64,000 nt of DNA, taken from positions 1,302,001-1,366,000 of the forward strand of contig NC_045146.1 in assembly GCF_008831285.2 (NCBI RefSeq), read 5' to 3'. The notes beneath the pieces were generated by a model, which saw only the letters and a program-made list of their open reading frames with translations, did no database searches and was not told the DNA's origin. This DNA comes from Nymphaea colorata. Its lineage: Eukaryota; Streptophyta; Magnoliopsida; Nymphaeales; Nymphaeaceae. Below are positions 12,540-24,594 of this stretch, in pieces. The position numbers and the translations under genes are program-made. Each line of letters starts with the position of its first letter. Within the stretch, counting starts at the first letter, position 1.

Positions 12540-15070
12540 ACCGGAAGGGAAAAGGACAGGGAAGATTGAGGGTACATGTGGCCTCCTTTTTCATCCACTG
12601 TTGACTGTTAGGGCAGCAACCCATGTGGTGGGTGTGGCAACTTTTGAATTTTAAAACTAGACGTCCATTTGACCGTTACTCTCTCTCTGTCTTTCTTTCT
12701 CTCTCACACACAATTGTGACTCCAATGAAAAGTTAAACATGGGCTCCATCTTTTTTACTATATTCAACATTTAAATGGGTTCAGTTCATATTTGACTTAT
12801 AAAAGAAGTTGCAGACTCTAGATCAGGTCCCGACCTGTCAACATTTTGCTGCCATCGTTTTCTCATATAGCTTTCTCCCTCTACAACTTGGTACTTGAGG
12901 TTCACTCGGGGTTTTTTCTCTTCAAGAGTTACCGGTTCAGTTACTGGTGGCTTGCCAGAAAGGCCACCTTCTTTTGAGGTTTAGGACTGCTTTGGTAAGT
13001 ATTGTGCAACCATTGTTTGCAGTTCAAAAGAGCAATACCCATAAGAAACAAACGGTGAATGTGTCAGTGTGACGCGTAGTCGAACCAACTATGCTATACT
13101 CCTGATGGCTATTTGAAGAATTCCTGCCAAATCATTTTGCCAAAGGGATTTGTCATCCTCCACGTCCATCTGATCCAGCAATTTCTAGATGGCTGAACTG
13201 GCTAGTCAGGTAAAGCATGTCTTAAATGCTCGTAATAACTTTCAATAAAAACATAATCGATATATATAGGTCGCGATCATAGCTAATGTCCAGATATCTA
13301 ATCCCCAGATGGATTTAAAGGTTATATGTTTCTAGTGCAGCCAAACTACCCCTGCTAGTGGCTCCCTACAGAGAAGAGTCTCATGTAAGCCACCGGTAGC
13401 AATAGTCAAGATAGTGTCAAGTTTTGGCCAACAAATATAGAATTTGGTGTTTAAAAGTTCGTTAGGTATTGAAAATATACTCAAAACTAGGCATGTTTTC
13501 AATATCATAATTGAATGAAATTTGAAGTAACTAGATAGCATAGACCGAGATTAGGTAATTTACAAAGTTAATGCTAATCTAGAGATTAATATACATATGA
13601 TAATCTCCTTACCAGCTAAAGTATTAAACAAATTGAGAATAGTGCTACCGACTGCCAAATCTTAGCCCCGTGACTCATAAACTAATCACACAACTTTAAT
13701 TAGATTAGGAATTAATTTACAAGACAATCTAGATTTGCAGCTACATCTATGCCTTCAAGATAAGAGTGTGAAAGGGTTGAATATGGATCCGGTAAATTCA
13801 TAAGAAAAGAGACTCAAATTGGTTTCTCTTCTGCCGATGCTCAATCTGTGTCCCCGACAAGGTTGGCGCAATGAACGGGGTGAATGCTTGTGGGCAGGTA
13901 GTCTTTGTTTTGAGTTCATAGAGTATCAACTCTCTATGCTGCAAACGGGAGGTAGCCGCATGTAAGTTGAAGCACGGTAGGGGCGGCACCCTCAAGCATA
14001 AAAAATAGACCTTATACCCTAAGTGAACAAAAGGTTGTGTGGTAGCTCTCATCCAGACAGTAAGATGAAATACTCCTCATAATCACCAAGAAACACCAAG
14101 AAAGATACTGATGTGAAACCTTTAATTCCATAAAGCTAGACGTTGAAGGAAACCTAAGTTAGATGCTTTGTATATCCTTGTTGGTCATAGATATCAAAGA
14201 TGAAATTCATATCTAGATATGGTTTAATTTTCTACTTGGTGGTCACACCATTATGGATTAATTCGGGCTTGGTCCAAATTATTATTTTTTTGGATCAATC
14301 AAAATCGGGACCTCCATCCAGGCTGCTTTATCATATTTTCCATTTGGCTTTTCAATTCAACCTTCGAATTTTCTTTCTTAGGTTCAAATTTCGACCAAAG
14401 ATGATGTAGAATTTGCATCTTATCATGTGCATGGACCCTTATAGAGTGGGCTCAATAATGTCACTGGAGAGGACGATGATCATGCTGATGTCACAATAAT
14501 GTTGCACCAAAGTCAGGGAACAGGAAGGTCAGTTATGGCCTGAACGTTTTGTTATTTTCTGGTTGCTCCTTCTGTGATGAATAGGACTCGACATCAATGC
14601 ATTTAGCTGTCTTGTGGACAACTGTTTCAACCCTTCAACCGAGACCAAAAGTATGTGACTTGGATGTCATCATAAGTGTGTGTGTGTGTGCGCGTGCGTG
14701 AAAGAGAGAGAGAGAGAGAAAAAAGGAAAACCACTTGACCGCATCTATATTATCAATTTTACATGGAAAAGTAGCGCCCACTGAAATCAAACAAGAGACT
14801 ATTCCCATCTGCTATGCAAATTTTTTTGGGGGCAGATAGAGAGAAAGAGATAGAGGGAGAGAATGCAAGAGCAAGAGATAATAGTTGGGTTATTTAATAT
14901 TGAATACTTGTTAGGACAGATTGAGCAATTGATTGGTCTTATATCATAGTTACGGATAAAATCTAGACGGCTTAATGTGATTATTAAAGGGTTCTCTCGA
15001 TTGACTTTATATATATGAGAATTAGAGAAATCTAAAAGGAAAATATGGGCGAGCATATGGAAAACAACTT
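12540..15070. other. Gene-free stretch
   Basis: No supportable gene. It contains a minus-oriented SINE-like head (13031-13104), a short (TG)n/(GA)n tract near 14670-14720 and otherwise unremarkable AT-rich sequence. Confidence 0.5.
13031..13104 (-). mobile_element. SINE-like element, head region
   Basis: On the minus strand it reads AGGAGTATAGCATAGTTGG, an RNA polymerase III A-box-like start shared with sequences at 55619, 36976 and 59390. A B-box-like block is less clear in this copy. The 3' end is not defined. Confidence 0.4.
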
Positions 15071-15073
15071 TCC

Positions 15074-15687
15074 ACATGACTATCTGGTGCCTGTGGCAAC
15101 TGAGGAACAAAGTAAAACATGTACAAGCTGTAGGTAACAATATAAGAAATTGAACCATAATAAAGTGGATAATCAAAGAGTGGAAATCTGGCTACGTCAA
15201 GGTATCCTGTCAATAGGTTGAGGCTTGCACCATACTGTAGGACTGCTTAGAAGCTACAATGAGGAGTACAATTTCGGTATCTGCTCTTGGTCGAAAGAAG
15301 GGAGCATGTTATCTGAGAACTGAGTTTTGAACAAATATTTAGGCAAGATTAATACAAACGAGCTGATGATAGTCATACAAGCCAACAACAATGCTTAGAA
15401 AGATGACCTGAACAAAGTCATCAAAGGAACTACATAAAGGGCTAGGCCTCTTGTGCACATACAAAGATATCTTAATAGACTACAGTTGTCATATCAACAA
15501 CCATCAGTTGAAGTTTGTAGTATGTTGTTTTCATGTTCCGGTGATAAGGGATATAAAGAATGTGTTACGGGTCAAGTTGGCTGGGATCCCAGCCGATTGC
15601 TTTTGGTAACTTAATCATCCTGAGAAGGATTTGAATTTTTTTTTGTAAATACCCAATTTTTTTTACTAACAATACGACTCTTATAAC
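15074..15687 (+). repeat. 612-bp direct tandem duplication, copy 1
   Basis: Copy 1 and copy 2 (15686-16330) are nearly identical along their length and abut at the shared ACATGAC junction. Copy 1 lacks about 30 bp that copy 2 keeps (around 15840-15870) and carries stop codons (TGA, TAG) where copy 2 has TGG in the plus-strand frame. Copy 2 therefore better preserves the parental sequence there. Confidence 0.9.
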
Positions 15688-16330
15688 ATGACTATCTGGT
15701 GCCTGTGGCAACTGAGGAACAAAGTAAAACATGTACAAGCTGTAGGTAACAATATAAGAAATTGAACCATAATAAAGTGGATAATCAAAGAGTGTAAATC
15801 TGGCTACGTCAAGGTATCCTGTCAATAGGTTGGAGCTTGAGAGAAGGAGTTGCAACATTCAAAGGCTTGCACTATACTGTAGGACTGCTTAGAAGCTACA
15901 ATGAGGAGTACAATTTCGGTATCTGCTCTTGGTCGAAAGAAGGGAGAGTGTTATCTAAGAACTGGGTTTTGAACAAATATTTAGGCAAGATTAATACAAA
16001 CGAGCGGATGATAGTCATACAAGCCAACAACGATGCTTGGAAAGATGACTTGGACAAAGTCATCAAAGGAACTACATAAAGGGCTAGGCCTCTTGTGCAC
16101 ATACAAAGATATCTTAATAGATTACAGTTGTCATATCAACAACCATCAGTTGAAGTTTGTAGTATGTTGTTTTCATGTTCCGATGATAAGGGATATAAAG
16201 AATGTGTTACGGGTCAAGTTGGCTGGGATCCCAGCCAATTGCTTTTGGTAACTTAATCATCCTGAGAAGGATTTGAATTTTTGTTGTAAATACCCAATTT
16301 TTTTTACTAACAATACGACTCTTATAACAT
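15686..16330 (+). repeat. 612-bp direct tandem duplication, copy 2
   Basis: The second unit ends at CTTATAACAT, after which the sequence diverges from the copy 1/copy 2 junction. The unit's boundary shares a 7-bp ACATGAC/ACAT overlap, consistent with unequal crossing over or slippage at microhomology. Confidence 0.9.
15837..16079 (+). pseudogene. Unidentified coding relic, perhaps retroelement RNase H-like
   Basis: This 80-codon frame lies in copy 2 of the tandem duplication; copy 1 carries the same frame with nonsense changes and a deletion. It begins inside an element rather than at a real start. Near its end the segment MIVIQANNDAW is loosely like the first Asp block of retroelement or pararetrovirus RNase H domains, and after a frameshift (16033-16251) the block LCTYKDILIDYSCHINN is loosely like the next one. 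The key catalytic residues are not convincingly present. I treat this only as an old decayed coding fragment; the family assignment is a guess. Confidence 0.25.
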
Positions 16331-16506
16331 TAAGATTTTGATAATAGCGAAAAAATATTTTCATAAAAACAACTCAAGCTAAATCGAGCTTTATATTAAT
16401 TAGTTTTCATAAATGTATGATGACATTTATATTTTGTTTAAAGCATTTTTTAGAAAGCATTTAGAGGGTCTATTTTTTATCCTTGACATAATGAATCTAC
16501 CAATGT

Positions 16507-16553
16507 CTCTCTCTCTCTCTCTCTCTTGATATATATATATATATATATATATA
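16507..16553 (+). repeat. Compound (TC)n(TA)n microsatellite
   Basis: About ten TC units followed by twelve TA units. The same dinucleotide pairing, in the opposite order as (TA)n(GA)n, recurs at 38464 and 44376. Confidence 0.95.
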
Positions 16554-16972
16554 TGATCAGCCTGTCTCAAAGTGAGACTGATTTCACGTCCTTTTTCTTC
16601 TCTAAAATTCACCAATCTAAGGATGTGTATAAAAAGGGAAAATGAGTTGAAGTTTGTTCACTCTAATATCTATGCACATACGCGCGCATGCATGCACACT
16701 TTACTATGGCTACATTGTCTAGACCAAAGGGTAACACTATTACTACGTCTAATGATTAAATTAAACAACTTTTCTTTTGTTAATAATCATACTTTGTATC
16801 ATGTTCTTTGTAGATGCTTTTCTTGTTTTTAAATCATCAAATTTTGATGCAGTGCTCGTCATTGTTTTTTAATATTCTTCGTTTTTCTTATTATACAAAT
16901 GGCAAGCCGAAATTGACTTGTAATCAACCTATTACTAATATAGAGAGCGATTATAAATAACTATCCTGTTTA

Positions 16973-17596
16973 GGGATGTCAATGGATTGGATTGAAATAA
17001 GATATCCAACAGAACTACTTCAAGAAAATCAAATATTAAAAAAAAATGAAAAACATTTTATTATCACATAGAAATTTAAGCAGCGACATCCAATCAAATT
17101 TGGGTTCGGTTTTAAACAAATATCTTGATCATTGTCAGTTGAATTTTTCTACATCTATATATTATGAAAGTCAGTTAAAATATCATAACGTAATTCAGAT
17201 TCAGTTGTGAATTCTAAAGACAAATTCAGATTTGGTTGTGAATTTAAAAATAGATTCAAATTTGGAATTTAAAAGTCAGAGTCAAATATAATATGAAATT
17301 TTAATGTTTTTTTTTTCAAATACGAACAATGAACATCCAATAAATGACCCAAGGGCCATATCTCAAAGGGGCGGAATGAGACATGTCAGTGGGTCTTTAA
17401 ATGCAAGTTGAAGCACTTAGAGATCTGACCACCTTGGACTGATGTAGGACCTTGGGGGCAAGGAGAACGTTGGGGGGGGAGGGGGGCTTCGGCTCTCGCT
17501 CAGCTGGTGAAATTAAACTTCGTTCTCACCAAAACATCCAATAAATTGGATATGATAAAATATTATATCCGATTTGAATTCGATCCATCAACATCC
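16973..17596. mobile_element. PIF/Harbinger-like non-autonomous element
   Basis: The left end GGGATGTCAATGGAT and the right end GATCCATCAACATCC are inverted repeats with few mismatches, and both are flanked by TTA (16970-16972 and 17597-17599), the usual target duplication of PIF/Harbinger elements. The interior is AT-rich and non-coding, with an unrelated-looking GC-richer patch at about 17340-17510 that may be a nested insertion. Related GGRATGTCAAYG ends occur at 18961, 21018 and 57770. Confidence 0.5.
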
Positions 17597-18390
17597 TTAA
17601 TCCTGCACCTATGCCCTATCATAGAGTTCCATACTGGAGAAATTGTTTGCGCCTCTTTTTCATGCTTCCCTCGCCGCAGCCTGGATTCTGTTTGCGCCTC
17701 TTGGCTTACTTTTAAGTAAATTGGATACTGTTTTCCACAAATCCAACTATACAAATAAATATACAACATTCAATTTTATATGACAAAAAAAATCGTTAGA
17801 GTCACAACCATGAATCAGATTTTATATGGTTTTAAAAAATTGACAGTCTTACTTTCCGCAGCTTTTAAATTTTACACCAAATAATTCTTTTGTATTTAGT
17901 TCATCTGTTTTCATAACATCTCGCCTGATGTGTTGCATCAAGAGGTATGTTCAATCACATCAAGAGGCTAGCTCGAACCAGACATTTTGTTCCTGGCCTG
18001 ATGTCCAGCCTTAGTTGTGAAAGGAGGCCCTTCTTCTATAACATGGTGTTCGTCACCATTGAGATATGTCATAGTCCGAGGTTAAATGAAATTGGGATAT
18101 AGATGGAATATAATGAAATAGAGCCCCTTTGAGGTTCCTATGAGAGATGAAATAGAGCCACTGCAAAGAAGTCCTCGGGGTTGCAGAGAAAGCTTTGGTT
18201 TCATATTGGTCATGGGTTCAGAACATTAGGAGATCTAATCTCGGTGGTTTGAACTCCGGTTTATGAAAGTAGGATCCAACTTTGAGTGCCGATCCAAATC
18301 CAATCACTTAAGATCTAGTAGAACTTGGATCCAACCTGAAATCAACATGTTCCACATTCCTAAAGTGATGAGAAAAGAGGTTCAAAGATG

Positions 18391-18690
18391 ATGTGCAGCC
18401 ATCGACAACCTTAGTCACAAAGCGAGGTAATAAAAAAAAAAAATGTGTAAATAGTTTGTGAACGCGAGAGCCAAGAACTTTATTAAAATAAAAAGGAGAG
18501 AAAAAAAAAGCAAAAATGTGCGATCCTCGATAACCTCAAATCACAAAGCGGCGCAATAAAAAATAAAGGTTTGTGAACGTGCGAGCCAAGAGCTTTATTA
18601 AAATGTGCGACCCTCGATATCCTTCATCACAAAGCCACCTAATAAAAAGTGACAAAAAAGATCACGAACGGGCGACCAAATCACGATCTT
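18391..18690 (+). repeat. Triplicated unit of about 90-125 bp
   Basis: Three head-to-tail copies begin at 18391, 18516 and 18603, each opening with ATGTGC, then an ATCCTCGATAACC-like block, TCACAAAGC, AATAAAAA and (in copies 1 and 2) GTGAACGYGMGAGCCAAGARCTTTATTAAAA. A separate relative of the last block (TGTACGCGAGAACCAAAAGC) lies at about 20458-20500, immediately beside the tRNA-Cys gene. Confidence 0.7.
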
Positions 18691-18960
18691 ATCTTGTACT
18701 TATGATCAGAAGAAGAAGTCTTTTTAGATTAATCCCTTTACAATAGGGGAGTCCAAAAAAAAAAAACATTGGTTGGAGGAGCAGTGGTTTATAAATAATT
18801 ATATTTGGTGGGGCACTTTAGCATGAGCAACTCTGTTATTGCCCTTAAGCCTGGGCATCGGGCCGGCTCGATACCCGAAACCTGAGCCCGGGTCAGTACC
18901 TTCTCTTGAGATGAGATGTAGTCACGCTAATCCTCGAGAGTATAAAACTCTTTATTTGAA

Positions 18961-19348
18961 GGAATGTCAATGGATTGAATTAAAATAAGATATGTTATCA
19001 ATCATATCCGCTTTTTTTGGACACTCACATGTTCAGAATTGAAATCGAATTCGAATGCAAAAAGGTCGTATAGAATCTAAATCGGAGTTCACAATTTGCA
19101 TATGATCCAAATTTCGAATTGAAGTTGACCAATTTTCAAAATGTAAGAGGATTTGATGTATGATATTTGTTTAAAAATAAATCCAATCTGAATCTGGTCG
19201 AACATTTAACATTTATGTATATCCAAGTCAGAATCTGTTCGAATAAATCTAATTTCTTCATCAGACATTAATTTTTTTTTTTCATATTTAACTTTTTTGG
19301 AACAGTTCAGTTGAATATCCAATCCACATCGTATATATTGACATCTCT
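18961..19348. repeat. Inverted-ended dispersed repeat (GATGTCAAT ends)
   Basis: The left end GGAATGTCAATGGATT and the right end ATATATTGACATCTCT form an imperfect inverted repeat like that of the element at 16973. The interior has the recurring AATTCRAATTYRAATK-type sequence also seen near 20760, 21060, 56200 and 58300. No clear target duplication. Confidence 0.4.
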
Positions 19349-20523
19349 ACGAGTAAGAATGGCAGGGATTCTATCTTTGTCACATTTAGTTTATATTGAA
19401 TATGCAGAACAACATAAAAGAAGCAAAACATTTATGATAGTCACAACAGTTGGTTATGCTGCCTTATAGATTGGCATCTCTCTTTCACTAGACATTGAAC
19501 TTGCAGCCTTGATAAAAGAGTCGAGGGCCCTATTCTTACCAACGTCAAATCAAAAGTTATTAGAGGATAAAAAAAGAATTTACTAATAAATTCATAGTTG
19601 GTGTTCATTTGCTGCCATTGCATGTAGCAGCAACAAATCCAATTTAAAAAACTTTGTCTTGAATTGCAGATTTTGGCCCATAGATAAAGCTTCAAATCTT
19701 ACTTTATATCAGCACGATTTGATTTTCATGAGCATCTCTTTTTACACGTAATTCAAATATACAGATACTCAACATATGATTGTTAGAAATGATATATATT
19801 CTTGGATGATATAACGCTTAAGCTAGATTTTTCGGCAAAGAACCAATACACTGTTCAGAAATTACAAAGACATCGATGCATTACTGAAAAATGAGACGAT
19901 TGATTGGAAGCTATTGTTTTAACAGTATATGGCATCAGGCTGGGTATCCTGTATCCGACAGGCACTTGGTACCCGGCTCGATCGGACCGAAAAAACTGAT
20001 CCAGACCGGCCTGATAACATAGTCGGCCAGCTTGAGTTGGCTTGATGGGGCTCGATTCGACGAGTTATCCCTATAGGACCCGATTCGGTCAAATTTGTTT
20101 TTTAATATTATTTTTTATTTTATGTTTAAAAATATATTTTTTATTTTATTTTAATCGGGCCTGAGTTTCGGGCTATGGGCCAACCTGGTGCCCAAGCTTA
20201 CTCCACGACCCTTGCTAGCGACCAAGCCTACTTAAGGAGGTAGCCTTGGCCCTTGCTAGCATCCCCTTGACTTGGCTGAGCTCAGATTTTGGTACATTTT
20301 GTAGTTGAGTAACTTTTTCCATCAACCACTATATTACAAATGTGGTGGTTTGTGACTGATGAGCAGAAAGTTAAAGGGCCACATTTTAAAACCCAAGAAT
20401 GGAATTGTTATACACTCAAACCATGAGTGCCCATTTGTAATTTTTGCAAATGATTTCTGTGTACGCGAGAACCAAAAGCTGTACTAAAATAAAGTGGGGA
20501 GACACAGGTAAAAGTAAATGATG

Positions 20524-20595
20524 AGGGCCCAACCGGGTTCGAACCGGTGACCTCTTGATCTGCAGTCAAATGCTCTACCACTGAGCTATGGACCC
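20524..20595 (-). tRNA. trnC-GCA: tRNA-Cys (anticodon GCA)
   Basis: The minus-strand sequence folds as a complete 72-nt tRNA. The acceptor stem GGGTCCA pairs with TGGGCCC (one G-U pair), followed by discriminator T. The D arm contains TAGCTCAGTGGTAGAGCA, the A box. The anticodon arm TTTGA-CTGCAGA-TCAAG carries GCA at positions 34-36, and the T arm ACCGGTTCGAACCCGGT contains a perfect B box. No intron is present and CCA is not encoded, as expected for a nuclear plant tRNA. It would deliver cysteine at UGC/UGU codons in cytosolic translation. Downstream of the gene (lower coordinates) the first T run is short, so the terminator is not obvious. Confidence 0.97.
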
Positions 20596-21312
20596 GAACA
20601 TACTGTTATGGTAAAACTGTAATAATATTTTTGACGTAGCTTTTATGCCATTGATTTATTCTAATGACATGTCATCTAGTCTAATTGTGACTAAGTAGGC
20701 ATGGTCCGGTCAAGAGTTAGGGATGTGAATGAGCATGATTCAAAAGAGACGTACACTTTATCATATATATTCACATATTTAGAGTCGAATTCCAATTTGA
20801 ATGCAAAAGAAGAAAAATCTAATATCATGCCACAATTTAGTTTTTAAATTCACAATCAAATCCCATTTGAATCGACTTCTAAATTCATAATTGAACCCAA
20901 TCCAAAGTCCAACTTGGATAATAAAAATTATGATTAAGAATATGAAATCCATATTTGCCTTGGAACCAGCGGTGGCGTTTTCCCATCTAATCTTGTACTG
21001 AACCAGGCTTGAGTAGGAATGTCAACGAATCGGATTCAGATCGGATCTACTCTTTATCATATCTAATTTTTCGGATATACATATTTTTGGATTTTAATTC
21101 AAATGAAAAAAATCTAAATAATATCTGAATCCGATCCAAATCTGACTTTTAATTTATTGCAGTAAATTAAATAAATTTATTAATTTACTCATACGAAGCA
21201 CATATCATATATTCGATTAATAACTTTTTTTTTTCATTTTTCTTTTACCTTTTCTTTCTTGTTTTTTTTTGGGTAACTCCTTTAGGCCCCACCTGACCTG
21301 ATGAAAAAAGTT

Positions 21313-21511
21313 AATGCTGTTGTGTGCTGTCGGATGAATAAATTTTTAAAATTCATCAGTAAAAGGACCATAAATCGTCGCTGAAGCCCTATAAACCGTT
21401 GTTAAATACCATCAACCATGACTAGTGTCAATTTAGCAATTGTGTTTTAACAACGAATTTTTAAAATATATACGTTCAGCGACATAGCAACATCTAGCAC
21501 ACAACAGCATT
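21313..21511. mobile_element. Short inverted-repeat element with 16-bp perfect ends
   Basis: The left end AATGCTGTTGTGTGCT (21313-21328) is perfectly repeated in inverse orientation at 21496-21511. The 199-bp interior contains AAATCGTCGCTGAAGCC and AACCGTTGTTAAATACC, motifs that recur at about 53950-54050, 55140-55310 and 63070-63180. No open frame. It behaves as a non-autonomous DNA transposon; the superfamily is unclear because no target duplication is evident. Confidence 0.6.
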
Positions 21512-21966
21512 GAACTACCCCCTAACCCGATATTGCCTTTAAGATACTGAATGTCTAGTGACTTATTGTCCGATCATATATTTATTTGAAATTGAATCCA
21601 AACTTGAACGGAGGTCAGTCCTTAAAACTGAGTCTAATGCGATTTCTTAGTAAGGGTGAAATATATTAAACTAATTTTGTGACTTCTTAAAAATATATAT
21701 TAAACTAATTTTGTGAGGCTAGTGTAGGCAACTGCCCACACCAGCCACCATGTGGTTACGCCATCAGTTACATTCGAGTTTGTTTTGCAACAATTTCATG
21801 ATTCGGATTTTTCTTGAAGAAAGTCTGATGAAATCATCTCAATTTGAAATATACTATCGTATAAAACACCCAAATATACTTTTGGGTCAGGTTAAGGGTG
21901 CCATGAACACAATATGTCTTTTAATATGACAAAATCAGTCTTGTGTTGAATAAAAGATGTGCATTT

Positions 21967-22050
21967 CAAGGGGCGTAACACAACTGGTCGGGCAGGTAGA
22001 CACATAAAAAGCATGTACCATGCGCATGGTACATACTAAAGGAGGGAAGG
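21967..22050 (+). mobile_element. SINE-like element, head region
   Basis: Starts AAGGGGCGTAACACAACTGGTCGGGCAGG, closely matching the copy at 36976 (AAGGGGTGTAGCATAATTGGTCGGGCAG), an A-box-like tRNA-derived start. The body is diverged. Confidence 0.4.
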
Positions 22051-23244
22051 ACAAAAATTTCTTTTATAGTCTGTTTACTTTTTTTCATTTTCATTTTTGT
22101 CTTTACAATTTTTTTTTTTCAAGTGTGAACTGTAGGTATTTTGATCATTAACCATACTCACGCACAAAAATTCATGCACCAGTATGACGCATATAACCAG
22201 ATTCGCCAAGACATCGATTTGTTTTGAGCATTTGGGCGACATGAAAACCAGGTTTGAGAAAAACCCAATTTTGGCAAAACTAGCTAGCTCGAGTTTCAGA
22301 AGGTGATCAACCAATAACTCGGCGGCCAAAAAAACTGTGTTTTAGAACTCATAAAAGCTAAAATAAAAACTAATTTTTAGAACTCATAAAGAAAAACTTA
22401 GTTGTGGGCTTTGTGCTCTCTCTCTTTATCCAACCCCATCAATTTAATCTCACCATAGATACGAATTCTCTGGACTAGAAGTCACGGAAACCATTTTCAT
22501 GCGACCTTCGTTGTATCTTGTATCAACTGCTGGTTCCATGTTTCATTTCCTTTTATAATACCAATCTGTATTTTTCACTTCGTATTCCATGAATTTATCA
22601 TGTAATTTATTTCCGTTATGCATATATGCACATGCAAAATATCACGGAGCATACACAAATGATCATATTAATTCTGTTGCCAATTTGAATGTCTACATGA
22701 GTCCTTGCATAAAGTAATTCAGCAATGAGATTTGTCACACAATTCATTCCGAATACGGAAACCATAATGAAAGAAGTGGATGACACATTGCTCAAGGGGT
22801 ATAACATAGCTACGCAGGCAAACAAACAAGTGGATGACACATTACCTGTTTGATTATTGTGGTTACTATTCTTCTGGATTGCAAACGGTAGGATCGTGAC
22901 ACTCAAGCCGAATGTTGTACCGTACCCCGCCCAGGTTCCAATGCAGTTTATGACCCCAGAGGTAAGGAGACTGGGGGGGGGACCTTGGAGCTTCACTTCA
23001 TGCAGTCGGGTAACCTTCCGCTCACCCAAAATATAATGAAAGAAGAGGGTGAAGTTTGTAAACTGATCACAATCAGAGCTAATCATATTTAACAGACTAA
23101 GCAACTTATGACACATAGAGGCTAACAGCCACAAAACTTTCTTGGCCAAAGATGGGTGAGAGTTTCATACTAGAAAACTATTAATTTGGTCTTGGCCACG
23201 CTTGGTTGTCTTGCAATGCTCATATACAAAGTTTGCAAGTAAGT

Positions 23245-23535
23245 CTGGGCATCGGGTTGGCCCGACACCTGAGCTCGAACTCAACCCAAATAAATTAAAA
23301 AATATATATTAAATACAAAATAATATATAATATAATTAATTGTAATAAAATATTATAATTATATATAAAAATTAATGAAATATATATTAAAAAATATTGT
23401 CGGGCCCACCTAGGCAGCCCAATAATTGATCAGGCCTGCTCGGTGCCCTTTTTTCTGGGGTCGGGCCTGAGCCCGAGTCGGTTCGGGTGCCGGGTATTTG
23501 CTGGCGGTTCAGCCCGTGCCCATGCGTTCTGTTGG
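23245..23535. repeat. GC-tipped, AT-cored dispersed repeat
   Basis: Begins TCTGGGCATCGGGTTGGCCC and ends with a similarly GC-rich block (GGTGCCGGGTATTTG, GTGCCCATG) around a core of almost pure A/T. The same design is seen at about 9440-9722, 19935-20215 and, best preserved, at 35007-35278. Confidence 0.45.
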
Positions 23536-24496
23536 AGAAGGCCCACCTTTTCATAAGATGTTGTTTTATTATTAGAAATTTGAAACTCATGAATTTGATG
23601 TGACATTTTTTTTATATAATAAAAGATCTATTGTAAAATTTATGGTTCATCAAACTAAGGATCTTAAATCAGACCTAAAAGCCATACTTAAATCCTTATT
23701 TTGCTTCTTCGCATTAAAAAAATGTTGGATTTAAGATTGGATGAGAGAGTCTCCCATCTTAAATCCACTATTCTCCCTTATAATGTAACTTGAAATGCCA
23801 CACAATTTCAAATGAACCGAGCCCAGATCGCACTTGCTGGCTCACAAAGAAAAGGCCTCGGATGTCATTTTCTAGAATTTAAGTGCACGGATTTCAATAT
23901 GGGATTTGGTTGACACCCCCAAGGCTAATAGTAAAAGCATGAAAGTAGTAAGCCATATTTTTTTTTTCTTTTCTAATTTTACTTTTTTTTTTAAAAAAAA
24001 AATGGAGCGGCAAAACAGTTTGCTGAAGCAAAATTTGTATCATGTGCATGTGGGCTTTGAATTTGAACTGCTTAGGGAATTGATGGCTTGTTTTTTCATA
24101 CCATTATTTCGATTCAAAATTCGATTATCTCTTCCCCTCCTCTCTCACACACACACACTCTCTCTCTCTCTCTCTCTTCCCTTCCTCATGTCAAATCCCA
24201 GCCAAGCGTTTCCGAGCAAAAACGCTAGGTTGGTTTGGGCCGTCCAAGTAAACAGCTTAAAATCAGATAGGGAGGAACTAATGATAAGGTTGAAAGCTAA
24301 AAAAAGATTGAAGAAAAAATCCTGCCAAGATAAAATTAAAATTAATGACAAATGATTTTTTTTTTCTTCACAAAATCAGATTTAGTTTTTCATGTTTATC
24401 TTTGTCAAGATTATGAAAAGGTAATATACTTGTATAATCAAATCTCGTGATCACATTTCATGGTGAAAACCATACACGTTTAATAAGCTTTTCATT

Positions 24497-24594
24497 GCAT
24501 TTTTTTATTTTTTTTGTAATTTTTTCAAAATGCTATCAAAGCAAGAGCATTTTTTTATTTTTTTTGTAATTTTTTCAAAATGCTATCAAAGTAG
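24497..24594 (+). repeat. Tandem 50-bp duplication
   Basis: A 50-bp unit opening with GCATTTTTTTATTTTTTTTG and closing with ATGCTATCAAAG is repeated head to tail with almost no change (24497-24546, 24547-24594). Confidence 0.9.

Larger units (their letters stand above)
16330..20520. other. Gene-free stretch of nested repeats
   Basis: Holds the compound microsatellite, the PIF-like element, a triplicated unit at 18391-18690, a GATGTCAATGGATT-ended repeat at 18961-19348, and GC-tipped GGGCATCGGGCC-type repeat pieces at about 18845-18900 and 19935-20215. No supportable gene. Confidence 0.5.

Noticed and set aside
22616-23149. 177-codon minus-strand open frame with hydrophobic segments
   Set aside because: No recognisable family, overlaps a SINE-like start near 22794, and composition is that of surrounding repeats.
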